From an uncultured Oscillibacter sp. (GTDB lineage Bacteria; Bacillota; Clostridia; Oscillospirales; Oscillospiraceae): DNA of 64,000 bases. Under the pieces are notes generated by a model. The model ran no database searches. It saw only the letters and a list, made by a program, of their open reading frames with translations, and was not told the origin of the DNA. The translations under genes and the position numbers were made by a program. The stretch covers positions 13,662 through 77,661 of the forward strand of contig CAJTKE010000012.1 of NCBI GenBank assembly GCA_910576865.1, given 5' to 3'. Shown here one piece after another: positions 40,286-48,475 of the stretch; within the stretch, counting starts at the first letter, position 1; each line of letters starts with the position of its first letter.

Positions 40286-42012
40286 CAATTCAGAAGTCCC
40301 GCCAGCGCCGCCGCCAGCTCCTCCCCCTGGGACCGGGTGAGGCCCTTGGAGAAATCCGCGTCGGAGGGAAGGAGAAGACCGGCGTCCCAGATGTCAGCCA
40401 CCGTGTCCTGCTCCCAGCCCTGGGCCAGCTCCGCCGGGACGGGCCCCTGGCGGTGTTCCGCCGGACTTGGCAGGGGAATCTCCAGCGCCTTCGCCGTCCG
40501 GCTGAGGAACACCGCCGCCTCCCTCCAGGTGATGGGCCGGGCGGCGTAAAATCTCCCGTCCGCGCCGCCCTGGGCGACGCCCTGGTCCCTGGCCCAGGCC
40601 ACGGCGGGGAGATACCACTCGATGCCGAAGCTGTCGGCGAAGGGGAGCGCCTCCCCGATTTCCACGGCGGGGCTTCCCGCCGCCTCGTAGAGCTGCCCGA
40701 TGAACCGTCCCCGGGTCAGGGGCGCGTCGTAGTGATTGGCGGGGGTGAGCTGCTGTTCCGGCGCGGTGAGGCACCATTCCACCAAACTGTCTTTTCCATC
40801 CAGCGTGTCCGCCAGCTCCTGGGGGACGTGGATATCCGGCGCCAGGGCCACCACGCCCCGGCCCGCCGCCGCGTCCAGCAGGGTGTTCAGGTCCAGGTAC
40901 TTGCCGGACACCTGTCCCCGGACCTTGGAATTGGGCAGGGAAAAGGTCTTGACGGCCCCGAAGTGGCAGACGCTGCCCCCGGCGTTCTCCCCGGCCAGCG
41001 TGCCGCCCATCTCCTGGATTTCCACGGCGTTGATGAGGGCGGAGGAGAAGGTGTTTTCCCCGATGAGGCCCACCAGCCTGGCCCCGCCGTCCATGGCCTC
41101 CCGCAGCACCTCAAACAGGGGCCAGATGACCCCGTCGGACCCGCCGCCGTTGTTTCTGAGGTCCAGCAGCACCCGGTCGTAGTCCCCGGCCTCCAGGTCC
41201 TTGGCGACCAAAGCGGCGAAGTCCTCCATGGACAGGTCCTCGGCCTCCCGGCAGACGTTGTACTGGATATAATAGGCGTCCTCCGTCAGGGGCCTGGCGA
41301 AATAGTACGCGTCCCGCGCCGCCGTCTCCGGCTGGCCCTTGATTTTGTCGGAGATGCGCACGGCCTCCAGCTTATTTCTCTCCTCCATGCCCACGGGCTC
41401 CAGGGTGAGGGTCTCCCCCCCTTTCAGCGTGACGGTCAGAGGCTCCCCGGCCTCCACCAGCCCCAGGTACTCGTAGATGTCCGCCACGTTGCAGGCCTGC
41501 CGGAAGCTCCGCCGGAGGTGGACCGGGTTGTCGGAGGAGAACAGGGCCCCGTAAGCCTCAATGACCTCCTCCACCGGCTTCCCCGCCAGCTGAACGACCT
41601 CCCGGCAGAGAAGGTTCTTGTCCTCCGGGGCCGCGGCGGAGAGGTACCAGCTTTCCCCCCGCCGGATCAGGGAGAGGGGATAGCCCCGGAAATCCGCCAG
41701 ACTGCCCACGGACACGCTGGTGTGGGAATCCCCCACCAGCGCCGTCAGGCGCATCAGGTCCAGCAGGAACTCCGTGTCCGTCTCCGTTTCCAGCCGCCCC
41801 TCGATCTCCGCCTTCACCTTCAGGAATTCGCTCTCCGGCGTGTTGGCGAAGGCGTTGGGGTGGGCTCCCTTCAGCACCTTCTCATAGAGAAAATCCAGGT
41901 CCTCCCGCCGCTGCCCGGCGCTCAGGGGCTCCGCCGCCAGGGCGGGGACAACCAGCAGTGCCGCCAGGCACAGCCCCAGGGCCCTCTGGGCCCATGCTTT
42001 CAGCGTCTTCAT
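40285..42012 (-). CDS. Secreted S41-like peptidase with C-terminal SLH repeats
   Basis: A 575-residue protein starting at the ATG at 42012 with GGAGGGTGA upstream. A signal peptide (MKTLKAWAQRALGLCLAALL, then an Ala-rich cleavage region) leads to an S41/C-terminal-processing-peptidase-like domain. The putative nucleophile is in GENTFSSALINAVEIQ, with DLRNNGGGSDGVIW before it. No PDZ domain was evident. From about residue 430 come S-layer-homology segments (LTRGRFIGQLYEAAG, FADSFGIEWYLPAVAWARDQ, ITWREAAVFLSRTAKAL), which anchor proteins to secondary cell wall polymer. It is likely a wall-bound enzyme; substrate unknown. Confidence 0.85.
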   Translation of the reverse strand: MKTLKAWAQRALGLCLAALLVVPALAAEPLSAGQRREDLDFLYEKVLKGAHPNAFANTPESEFLKVKAEIEGRLETETDTEFLLDLMRLTALVGDSHTSVSVGSLADFRGYPLSLIRRGESWYLSAAAPEDKNLLCREVVQLAGKPVEEVIEAYGALFSSDNPVHLRRSFRQACNVADIYEYLGLVEAGEPLTVTLKGGETLTLEPVGMEERNKLEAVRISDKIKGQPETAARDAYYFARPLTEDAYYIQYNVCREAEDLSMEDFAALVAKDLEAGDYDRVLLDLRNNGGGSDGVIWPLFEVLREAMDGGARLVGLIGENTFSSALINAVEIQEMGGTLAGENAGGSVCHFGAVKTFSLPNSKVRGQVSGKYLDLNTLLDAAAGRGVVALAPDIHVPQELADTLDGKDSLVEWCLTAPEQQLTPANHYDAPLTRGRFIGQLYEAAGSPAVEIGEALPFADSFGIEWYLPAVAWARDQGVAQGGADGRFYAARPITWREAAVFLSRTAKALEIPLPSPAEHRQGPVPAELAQGWEQDTVADIWDAGLLLPSDADFSKGLTRSQGEELAAALAGLLN

Positions 42013-42048
42013 GAAATTCACCCTCCATTTCACTAGTTCAATAATACA

Positions 42049-42077
42049 ATAGTACACCCAGGGCTCTCCAAAGTCAA
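42049..42077 (-). promoter_or_regulatory. Promoter of the S41/SLH gene
   Basis: On the minus strand TTGACT, 17-bp spacer, TACTAT, about 37 nt before the start codon. Confidence 0.75.
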
Positions 42078-42113
42078 GCCCCAAATGACAATACGGCGAA
42101 GGGGCGGAAAATT

Positions 42114-42146
42114 CTTCAAAAAAACGGACGCCCTCGGGCGTCCGTT
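42114..42146 (-). terminator. Terminator of the apbE-AAA operon
   Basis: AACGGACGCCC-GA-GGGCGTCCGTT followed on the minus strand by TTTTTTT. Directly after the AAA ATPase gene. Confidence 0.88.
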
Positions 42147-42149
42147 GAT

Positions 42150-43217
42150 TCAGGATTCCGCGGGCGGCTCCCGGCCCTGGGCGGCCAGCACGTCCGCCGC
42201 CGTCAGCCTCTGGAGGTCCTCCCGGGTGACGTCCTCCAGGCCCGCCAGACGGCCCGCCTGGGAGACCAGGACGCGCTCGAAGACGTTCCGCACCCCCCGG
42301 GCGTTGCCGAAGGACTCCGGGTCGCTGTTCTCCTGCCGGAGGAAGTCCCGGACAAGGCCCTCGGCGTCCTCTTCCAGCTGATAGCAGCCCTTGGCGCAGC
42401 GCAGTTTGAAAATCTCCAGCAGCTCCTCCGGCGAGTAGTCCTCGAAGTGGAGGAAGCGGTTGAACCGGGATTCCAGGCCGGGGTTGGAGTGGATGAAGCG
42501 GTCCATCAGATCGTCGTACCCGGCGGCGATGACCACCAAGTCGTCCCGGTGGTCCTCCATGGCCTTGAGGATGGTGTCGATGGCCTCCTGGCCGAAGTCG
42601 TTCCCCGAGGAGCTGTTCAGGGCGTAGGCCTCGTCGATGAACAGCACGCCTCCCAGGGCCTTTTCGACGACCTTCCGGGTCTTCAGAGCCGTCTGGCCCA
42701 CGTAGCCCGCCACCAGCCCGCTCCGGTCCACCTCCACCAGCTGCCCCTTGGAGAGGATGCCCAGGGTGTGGAAGATGCGGGCCATCAGCCGGGCGATGGT
42801 GGTCTTGCCGGTGCCGGGGTTGCCGGAGAAGACCATGTGGAGGGACAGTTCCGTGACGGGCAGGCCGTTTTTCTCCCGGAGCTGGTGGATCTTCACCACG
42901 TCGATGAGATTCCGGACCTCCCGCTTCACGGCGGTGAGGCCGACATAGCCGTCCAGCTCCTTCTGCAGGTCCTCCAGCTTCTCCGGCGGGGGCGCCTCCG
43001 CCTCCGGCGCGCCCCCGGCGGATTGGGCCGCCTTGGGCGCCTCGGGCTGTTCCGAGGCCTGGGAGGCACCAGCCTCCTCCGGCGGCTTGGACTCCGGCGT
43101 CTTCGGAGGCGCGCCCCAGAAGTCCGTGCCCATGCGGCGGAGGTTGTGCTCCGTCAGAGTCTGGATGACCTCCAGCTGCTGGAGGATGATCTCGTCCTTT
43201 TTGTCCTTCTTGTCCAT
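42150..43217 (-). CDS. CbxX/SpoVK-type AAA+ ATPase
   Basis: A 355-residue protein. Residues 1-95 form a helical, then Pro/Ala/Glu-rich linker. The AAA+ core has Walker A VFSGNPGTGKTTIARLMARI, Walker B GVLFIDEAYAL, sensor region VIAAGYDDLMDRF and the arginine finger region NPGLESRFNRF. This matches the CbxX/CfqX/SpoVK family, hexameric remodelling ATPases. The start ATG lies 5 bp after the stop of the Gx gene, whose last codons supply the RBS. SpoVK proper acts in sporulation; assignment to that role here is not supported beyond homology. Confidence 0.88.
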   Translation of the reverse strand: MDKKDKKDEIILQQLEVIQTLTEHNLRRMGTDFWGAPPKTPESKPPEEAGASQASEQPEAPKAAQSAGGAPEAEAPPPEKLEDLQKELDGYVGLTAVKREVRNLIDVVKIHQLREKNGLPVTELSLHMVFSGNPGTGKTTIARLMARIFHTLGILSKGQLVEVDRSGLVAGYVGQTALKTRKVVEKALGGVLFIDEAYALNSSSGNDFGQEAIDTILKAMEDHRDDLVVIAAGYDDLMDRFIHSNPGLESRFNRFLHFEDYSPEELLEIFKLRCAKGCYQLEEDAEGLVRDFLRQENSDPESFGNARGVRNVFERVLVSQAGRLAGLEDVTREDLQRLTAADVLAAQGREPPAES

Positions 43218-43222
43218 GACAT

Positions 43223-43738
43223 TCAGCCTTTCATCAGATCGGTGTGCCGCAGCCCCTGAAAGAGGCAGGCGGAGGCCAGCCCCGTCAGAGCGCCGGTGAG
43301 CAGGGATACCGCCAGCAAAACAGGCAGATAATAGAGGGGAGCGGCGCTGCCCAGGGTCCACACGGCGGCGGCGGTCTGCCCGCAGTTGTGGGCCGCCGCG
43401 CCGCCCACGGACACGCCGTACACCGACAGACCCCGCCTTCGGGAGAGGAGGACCATGGCCCCCAGGGCGCAGAGCCCCCCCAGCAGGGAGAAGACAAGGG
43501 TGTTCATGTTCCCGGCGAAGAGGGAGCCCAGGAGGCACCGGGCCAGCAGGATCAGAAGCGCCTCCCCCGGCCCCAGGGCGTAGAGGGCGAAGACCGTCAC
43601 GATGTTGGCCAGCCCCAGCTTCACGCCGGGAATGGGAATGGCCAGGGTGAGGGGAAACAGGTTCTCCAGGTAGCTCAGCGCCAGAGCCATGGCCGTCAGC
43701 AGGGCGCAGAAAGTCAGCTGCTTCGTCGTCAGTTTCAT
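43223..43738 (-). CDS. Gx-family integral membrane protein (heptaprenyl diphosphate synthase component I-like)
   Basis: A 171-residue membrane protein with about five or six helices. The segments ALSYLENLFPLTLAIPIPGV, KLGLANIVTVFALY and SVGGAAAHNCGQTAAAVW are the Gx/HepI-family core (ECF S-component-like fold). These proteins sit beside apbE and NusG_II genes in many Clostridia; the transported or bound compound is not established. Ten bp after the NusG_II gene. Confidence 0.87.
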   Translation of the reverse strand: MKLTTKQLTFCALLTAMALALSYLENLFPLTLAIPIPGVKLGLANIVTVFALYALGPGEALLILLARCLLGSLFAGNMNTLVFSLLGGLCALGAMVLLSRRRGLSVYGVSVGGAAAHNCGQTAAAVWTLGSAAPLYYLPVLLAVSLLTGALTGLASACLFQGLRHTDLMKG

Positions 43739-43748
43739 GCCGCGCCTC

Positions 43749-44162
43749 CTAGCCCAGAACGGCGTCCACGGCGTCCGGGTCCGGCGTGCCGCCCTCCAGG
43801 CGGATGATGATCCGGGCCGGGAGGCAGACGATGCTCTGCCCGGGCCGGAAGATGGCCCCGGTGCGGACACAGTCCTGGGTGGGGCAATCGGATTCCGCCA
43901 CCCAGACGCCGTTTTCCGCATCGTTGTGCCGGATCCAGCTCAGCGTCAGGGTGTAGCCGTTGTTCGTATAGGCCCGGGGTTCCTCCCAGTGTTCCAGGTC
44001 CAGGCGGTCCACCTCCGTCCCGTCCACGGACACCACCGCCGTCAAAGCCTCGGAGGTCCCGCCCCGCCACTGGAAGAAGGCGATTCCAAGAGCCAGGGCA
44101 GCCACGCACAGCGCCACCAGCCCGTCCCAGGCCGTGGGCCGGAGCTTGGGAAACGGCCTCAT
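43749..44162 (-). CDS. NusG domain II-containing membrane-anchored protein
   Basis: A 137-residue protein with one N-terminal membrane helix (GLVALCVAALALGIAFF) and an extracellular NusG_II-like domain with two cysteines (ESDCPTQDCVRTG) and a C-terminal CLPARIIIRLEGG. Despite the name these proteins are not transcription factors; they are extracytoplasmic and often neighbour ApbE. The start overlaps the apbE stop by 4 bp (ATGA). Confidence 0.88.
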   Translation of the reverse strand: MRPFPKLRPTAWDGLVALCVAALALGIAFFQWRGGTSEALTAVVSVDGTEVDRLDLEHWEEPRAYTNNGYTLTLSWIRHNDAENGVWVAESDCPTQDCVRTGAIFRPGQSIVCLPARIIIRLEGGTPDPDAVDAVLG

Positions 44163-45232
44163 CGGGAGGCCACCTCAAGGGTGTACCCGCTGCTCTCGTC
44201 CAAAGTGAACCGGTCCGCCAGCCCCTCCGTGACCACCACCCGGCCGTCCTCCGTCACCAGCACCAGCTCGAACACGCCGGCGCTGCGGTCCCGCCAGAAG
44301 TCCAGGGCCTGTTCCTCCCCCATGACGAAGAGGGCGGTGGAGTAGGCGTCGCACATGGTGCCGTTCAAAAAGCCTTCCAGCGCCGGGGCCACCACCGTGA
44401 CGGAGGTCAGCCCGCTGTCCGCCGGGTAACCCGTGGCGGGGTCAATGATGTGGTGATAGGTCTTCCCGTCCTGTTCAAAGTACCGCTGATAACCCCCGGA
44501 GGTGACGGCGAAGGAATCCGTCAGCGCCAGCACCCCGGCGAAGGCGTTCTGCTCGTCCACTCGGGCCGGGTCCTGGATGCCCACCCGCCAGGGGGTCCCG
44601 TCGGGCCGGTCTCCGTAGGCCAGCACGTTGCCCCCCAGATTGATGTTGGCCCGTGGGACCTCATGCTCCTGGAGGACCTTCACGATTTTGTCGGCGGCGT
44701 AGCCCTTGGCCACGCCCCCCAGGTCGATGGCTTGCCCGGGCCCGATGGCGGCGGCGCGCGGGTCGGCGGTGGGGAGATAGCGGTCGTAAACGGCGTTGTA
44801 GTCCACCAGCTTCAAAAGCCCGTCCAGCTCCGCCTGGGAGGGGACGCGGAAGCTGTCCTCCGTGAAGCCCCAGGCGGAGACCACCGGAGCGACGGTGACG
44901 TCAAAGGCCCCCCGCGTCTCCGCGCTGAGGCAGGCCGCCTCGTGGAGGAGGATGTACAGGTCCTCTCCCACCTCCACGGCCTCGCCCCCGGCGGCGTTGA
45001 GCCGGGAGACCTCGCTGTCCGGGTCCGTCCGGGAGAGTTGTTTTTCCAGGTCCCGGATGGTATCCTCGCAGGCGTAGGCGGCGGCGGGGGACCGCTCCCC
45101 GTAGGTGGTGATGAGCATGGCGGTGTCCATGGCGAGGACCTGGATGCTCTCCTGGGCCTCGTCCGGGCTCATCTGCCCGCCGCAGCCGGAGAGGAGCAGG
45201 AGAAGCAGGACGGATAGGGCAAGTCGTCTCAT
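44159..45232 (-). CDS. apbE: ApbE, FAD:protein FMN transferase (lipoprotein)
   Basis: A 357-residue protein that attaches FMN from FAD to Thr/Ser of target proteins outside the membrane. The N-terminus is a lipoprotein signal with lipobox LLLSGCGG. Family motifs: MDTAMLITTYG, DLGGVAKGYAADKIV, INLGGNVLAYG, TSGGYQRYF and HHIIDPATGYPADSG. First gene of an operon with NusG_II, Gx and an AAA ATPase. No FMN-acceptor protein (RnfG/NqrC type) is encoded in the window, so the target is elsewhere. Confidence 0.95.
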   Translation of the reverse strand: MRRLALSVLLLLLLSGCGGQMSPDEAQESIQVLAMDTAMLITTYGERSPAAAYACEDTIRDLEKQLSRTDPDSEVSRLNAAGGEAVEVGEDLYILLHEAACLSAETRGAFDVTVAPVVSAWGFTEDSFRVPSQAELDGLLKLVDYNAVYDRYLPTADPRAAAIGPGQAIDLGGVAKGYAADKIVKVLQEHEVPRANINLGGNVLAYGDRPDGTPWRVGIQDPARVDEQNAFAGVLALTDSFAVTSGGYQRYFEQDGKTYHHIIDPATGYPADSGLTSVTVVAPALEGFLNGTMCDAYSTALFVMGEEQALDFWRDRSAGVFELVLVTEDGRVVVTEGLADRFTLDESSGYTLEVASR

Positions 45233-45267
45233 AAAGCAACCTCGTGTTTCAAGTGGAATGTTTCTAT

Positions 45268-45296
45268 AGTATAGCACGTCCCGGGCCGCTTCTCAA
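45268..45296 (-). promoter_or_regulatory. Promoter of the apbE operon
   Basis: On the minus strand TTGAGA, 17-bp spacer, TATACT, about 36 nt before the apbE start. Confidence 0.8.
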
Positions 45297-45346
45297 CGAA
45301 AAACGGAAAGTCCGGCGAAAAAATAAAAAACCTGGCGGGAAGGGCC

Positions 45347-45375
45347 TTGCAAAAGCGAATAAAGTCTGCTATACT
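45347..45375 (+). promoter_or_regulatory. Promoter of the 45449 membrane protein gene
   Basis: TTGCAA (45347-45352), 17-bp spacer, TATACT (45370-45375). Confidence 0.8.
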
Positions 45376-45448
45376 ATTTAAGCGTGTCGGCGGACATGCC
45401 GTTCGCCGGCGTTTTTGGAAAGAAAAAACACCTTGGAGGTCTTGATAA

Positions 45449-46189
45449 ATGGCAAAAAATCCGAATGGAAAGTCTATGAAGCGGGACAATTCCCTGTACG
45501 GCGCGACCCTTTTCTTCCTTGCGGCGTGTCTTGCGGAGTTTTATCTGCTGGTCCTCCGCAAATACTACATCCACGGCGACGTGGTGACGGAGGCCCTGGT
45601 CTGGTATGACCGGCTGCTGATTTTCGCGGGCCTGGGGGCGGCGGTGCTGCTCGTGGGCGTCATCCTCAGCGTGCTTTGGAAGGCGGACGAGCGCAAGCGG
45701 CTTTTCGGCTGGGCGCTGTCGGCCCTGGGCGCGTTCTTCGCCGTGGGCAGCATGCTGGCCCGCATCTATGTGGAGCCCGCCGTGACCCTGCTCAGCGTGG
45801 TGGTGCCGGTGCTGATGGTCCTGACCGTGATCTGGGCCTTCTATGACCGGGAGTGTTCCGTGGCGCTGACGGCGCTGTGCGGAACCATGATCCTCCTCTG
45901 GGTGTGCCGCCGCCTGTTCAACAGCCTGACCATGGGCGTCCCCGTGAAGGTGCTGTCCGTGGTGTATGTGCTTTTGCTGGCGGGTGTGTGCTGGCTGGCC
46001 AAGAACAAGAAGCTGGGCAGGCTCCTTCCCGTGGGCGCGGACCTGATGCCCATCTACGCCGCCACCGGCCTCTCCGCCGTGGCCGTGGTCCTGGCCCTGT
46101 TCAGCGCCACCGTGGCTTACTACGCCATGTGGGTCCTGGGCGTGGTGGTCTTCGCCCTGGCGGTGTACTACACCGTCAAGCAGCTGTAA
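45449..46189 (+). CDS. Polytopic membrane protein of unknown function
   Basis: A 246-residue protein with about eight predicted hydrophobic segments, beginning after a short basic N-terminus (AKNPNGKSMKRDNSLYG) and ending in KQL. GGAGG lies 9 nt before the ATG. No catalytic or transport motif is recognised. It is a single-gene unit with its own promoter and a bidirectional terminator, divergent from apbE. Confidence 0.8.
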   Translation: MAKNPNGKSMKRDNSLYGATLFFLAACLAEFYLLVLRKYYIHGDVVTEALVWYDRLLIFAGLGAAVLLVGVILSVLWKADERKRLFGWALSALGAFFAVGSMLARIYVEPAVTLLSVVVPVLMVLTVIWAFYDRECSVALTALCGTMILLWVCRRLFNSLTMGVPVKVLSVVYVLLLAGVCWLAKNKKLGRLLPVGADLMPIYAATGLSAVAVVLALFSATVAYYAMWVLGVVVFALAVYYTVKQL

Positions 46190-46210
46190 GGGCCTCTTCC
46201 TTGACATGAT

Positions 46211-46247
46211 AAAAGCCCCGCCGTCTCTCAGGACGGCGGGGCTTTTT
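46211..46247. terminator. Bidirectional terminator
   Basis: Perfect arms AAAAGCCCCGCCGTC and GACGGCGGGGCTTTT with A and T tracts on either side, between convergent genes. Confidence 0.9.
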
Positions 46248-46248
46248 G

Positions 46249-48033
46249 TCAGTCCGTGAATTCCCCCAGACGGATGTCCATGCCGATCTCAAAGGCCCGG
46301 TCCCAGGGAAAACGGTAGTTCTCCAGAGCGATGCCGCCCCAGTGCCGTTCTTCCGTTTCCCCGTCAGGGGAGATGGCGGAGAGGAAGGAGCTCTGTTCCA
46401 GGTTCCGGATCACCGGGGCCGTCTCCCGCTCCATACCCTCTTCCAGGCGGCGGAGCAGGTCCTCCCGGTCCAGCGCCGGGGACCAGAAGTTGTTGGGGTC
46501 CCCGCCCAGGTCGTTCCGGATATGGGCCAGCAGGTCGTTCCGCACGACCCCCTTGTAGCAGAAGTCTTTCAGAATGCTGTCCGCCAGGGTCCGGGCCCAG
46601 GCCCGGTCACAGGCGTCGGTGCTGTCCCCGTTCCGCAGGACGGCGTACCGGGCCGCGCCGTGGCTCAGGGCCGTGCCGGTGACGATGGCCATGTCCAGCA
46701 TGCCGGAGTAGGCGATGAGGTATCCCAGCTCCGCCTGCCTGGTCAGGGCCTCATAGACCGCCGTGCCGTAAGTCCCGTTGCTGGCGTCGATGAGAATCGT
46801 GGGCCGCCGGGCCTTCTCGCAGTCCCGCAGGGCCCCGATGAGCTGTTTGCGGTAAGCGTCCTTTTTCGCCCCGTCCTCCGGCTGGGTCAGCACCAGAATC
46901 TGCAGGTCCGCGATGTCGGCCTCCCGCAAATCGAAAAAGTCCAGGTGCTCCGCCATGATCTCCGTCAGGGGCTGGAAGTCATACTCACAGGCGGGCCGGT
47001 CCTCCGTGCCGCCGAAGTACTGGACGCACGCGCGGTCCCCCGTCCAGCCCGTCTCGTCCAGGTACATCCGGGCCACGGCCTTGAAGGCCAGATCGTCCAC
47101 GCCGGAGAGAAGCCAGTCGATCCGCTTCCCGTCCTCCCCCTTCTCGGCCCGGAGGCCCCGGCGGAGGAAAGCGATCTCGTTTTTTTGAATGCAGTCCTCC
47201 AGGGACGAGTCGTCGATGCCGACGAGCAGGCGGAAGTTCTCATAGCCGGGCCTTGTCAGGGTGTCCTGGACCATGTAGGAGAGGACCAGCTTCCGGTCCC
47301 GGGACCGGGTGTGCCGGAGGGCGGTCTCATAGGTCCCCTCCGCCCTGGTCCGGGCGCGCAGGTCCTCCCCGCCGGGGCCCCACCAGTAGCTCTCGCTGAT
47401 ATCCTCCAGATTCAGCGCCTCCCCCTCCAGCGTCCGCCGGGGCAGGGCCCCGAAGGCCCGGATGGCGTTGTATTCCTCCAGGGTCCCCCCCTCATAGCCC
47501 ACGGTGGGGGCAAGCCGCATGACGGAATCCAGCAGCCAGACCACGTTGTTCTCGTCCTCCGCCAGCTTTGCCAGCAGCTCCTCCAGCAGCCGGGACGCGG
47601 AGGTTGTTCCGCCTCCGGGGATTTCAAGGTCATACCCCGTCATGGACCGGGAGGCCACCAGCCCCCCGGAGTGGAGCTGGTCCAGGGAGAGAATGTAGCG
47701 GTCGCAGCCCGCCGCCTCCTGCTGGAGGACCCAGGTGAACAGGGACCAGGGCTCCCCCCGCTGGATGCTGTCGAAATTTTTCGGCTGGTGGTCCAGGGCC
47801 GTCCGGTACAGGACCTTCTCCGGCATGGCCAGGGAATAGCCCAGAGACTCCGCCAGATACACCACCCGCTCCACGTTGTCGGGCCGGTCGTCCAGGGGCA
47901 CGCAGGCAATCGTCTTCCCCGGGTCCGAGGCGGCGGGCTCCGGGTAGGGCAAGGGCTCCGTTCTCTGATAGCCGCACCCGGTCAGCAGGACCAGGGCCAG
48001 CGCCGCCGCGAAGAGGCGTTTCACTTGTTTCAT
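46249..48033 (-). CDS. DUF4127-family lipoprotein
   Basis: A 594-residue protein with a lipoprotein signal (ALALVLLTGCGYQ). The mature part begins with CVPLDDRPDNVERVVYLAES, the hallmark of DUF4127. Other conserved pieces: LSLDQLHSGGLVASR, LLVGIDDSSLEDC and ILIDASNGTYGTAVYEAL. Biochemical role unknown. It starts 14 nt after the T-tract of the ybaB terminator, with AAGGAGG, and no separate promoter was found, so expression may depend on read-through from dnaX-ybaB. Confidence 0.87.
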   Translation of the reverse strand: MKQVKRLFAAALALVLLTGCGYQRTEPLPYPEPAASDPGKTIACVPLDDRPDNVERVVYLAESLGYSLAMPEKVLYRTALDHQPKNFDSIQRGEPWSLFTWVLQQEAAGCDRYILSLDQLHSGGLVASRSMTGYDLEIPGGGTTSASRLLEELLAKLAEDENNVVWLLDSVMRLAPTVGYEGGTLEEYNAIRAFGALPRRTLEGEALNLEDISESYWWGPGGEDLRARTRAEGTYETALRHTRSRDRKLVLSYMVQDTLTRPGYENFRLLVGIDDSSLEDCIQKNEIAFLRRGLRAEKGEDGKRIDWLLSGVDDLAFKAVARMYLDETGWTGDRACVQYFGGTEDRPACEYDFQPLTEIMAEHLDFFDLREADIADLQILVLTQPEDGAKKDAYRKQLIGALRDCEKARRPTILIDASNGTYGTAVYEALTRQAELGYLIAYSGMLDMAIVTGTALSHGAARYAVLRNGDSTDACDRAWARTLADSILKDFCYKGVVRNDLLAHIRNDLGGDPNNFWSPALDREDLLRRLEEGMERETAPVIRNLEQSSFLSAISPDGETEERHWGGIALENYRFPWDRAFEIGMDIRLGEFTD

Positions 48034-48046
48034 AAAACCTCCTTGA

Positions 48047-48080
48047 GAAAAAAGGGCGGGACCGTCACGGCCCCGCCCTT
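48047..48080 (-). terminator. Terminator after ybaB, just before the DUF4127 start
   Basis: AAGGGCGGG (minus), 11-nt loop, CCCGCCCTT followed by TTTT. Its T-tract ends about 5 nt before the Shine-Dalgarno of the next gene. Confidence 0.8.
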
Positions 48081-48084
48081 CGCT

Positions 48085-48453
48085 TCACAGTCCCAGGCCC
48101 CCCAGGTTCAGCCCGCCGGTGATGCCGTCCATGGCCTTGTCCATGGCGTCCCCGGCCTGGCGCAGGGCCTCGTTGACGGCGGAGACCACCAGGTCCTGGA
48201 GCATCTCCACGTCCTCCGGGTCCACGGCCTCCGGCTTGATGGTGAGGGAGGTCAATTCCTTCTTGCCGCTGGCCACGGCCTCCACGGCCCCGCCGCCCAC
48301 GCTGGCGGTGAAGGAGCGGTTTTCCACCTCCGTCTGGGCGGCGTTCATGGCATCCTGCATCTGGGCGATCTGCTGCTGGACGGCGGCCTGGCGCTGTGCG
48401 CCGGTGGCCTTCATACTGCCGCTGCTGAAGCCGCGGCGGGCGCTGTATCCCAT
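48085..48453 (-). CDS. ybaB: YbaB/EbfC-family nucleoid-associated protein
   Basis: A 122-residue small DNA-binding protein. I chose the ATG at 48453 (MGYSARRGFSSGS) with AGGAG 9 nt upstream; longer frames overlap the dnaX end. The central GAQRQAAVQQQIAQMQDAMN coiled helix and AVDPEDVEMLQDLVVSAVNE are typical. dnaX-ybaB order is conserved in bacteria; the usual next gene recR is absent here. Confidence 0.93.
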   Translation of the reverse strand: MGYSARRGFSSGSMKATGAQRQAAVQQQIAQMQDAMNAAQTEVENRSFTASVGGGAVEAVASGKKELTSLTIKPEAVDPEDVEMLQDLVVSAVNEALRQAGDAMDKAMDGITGGLNLGGLGL

Positions 48454-48475
48454 GGTGATCTTCTCCTTTGCTTTT

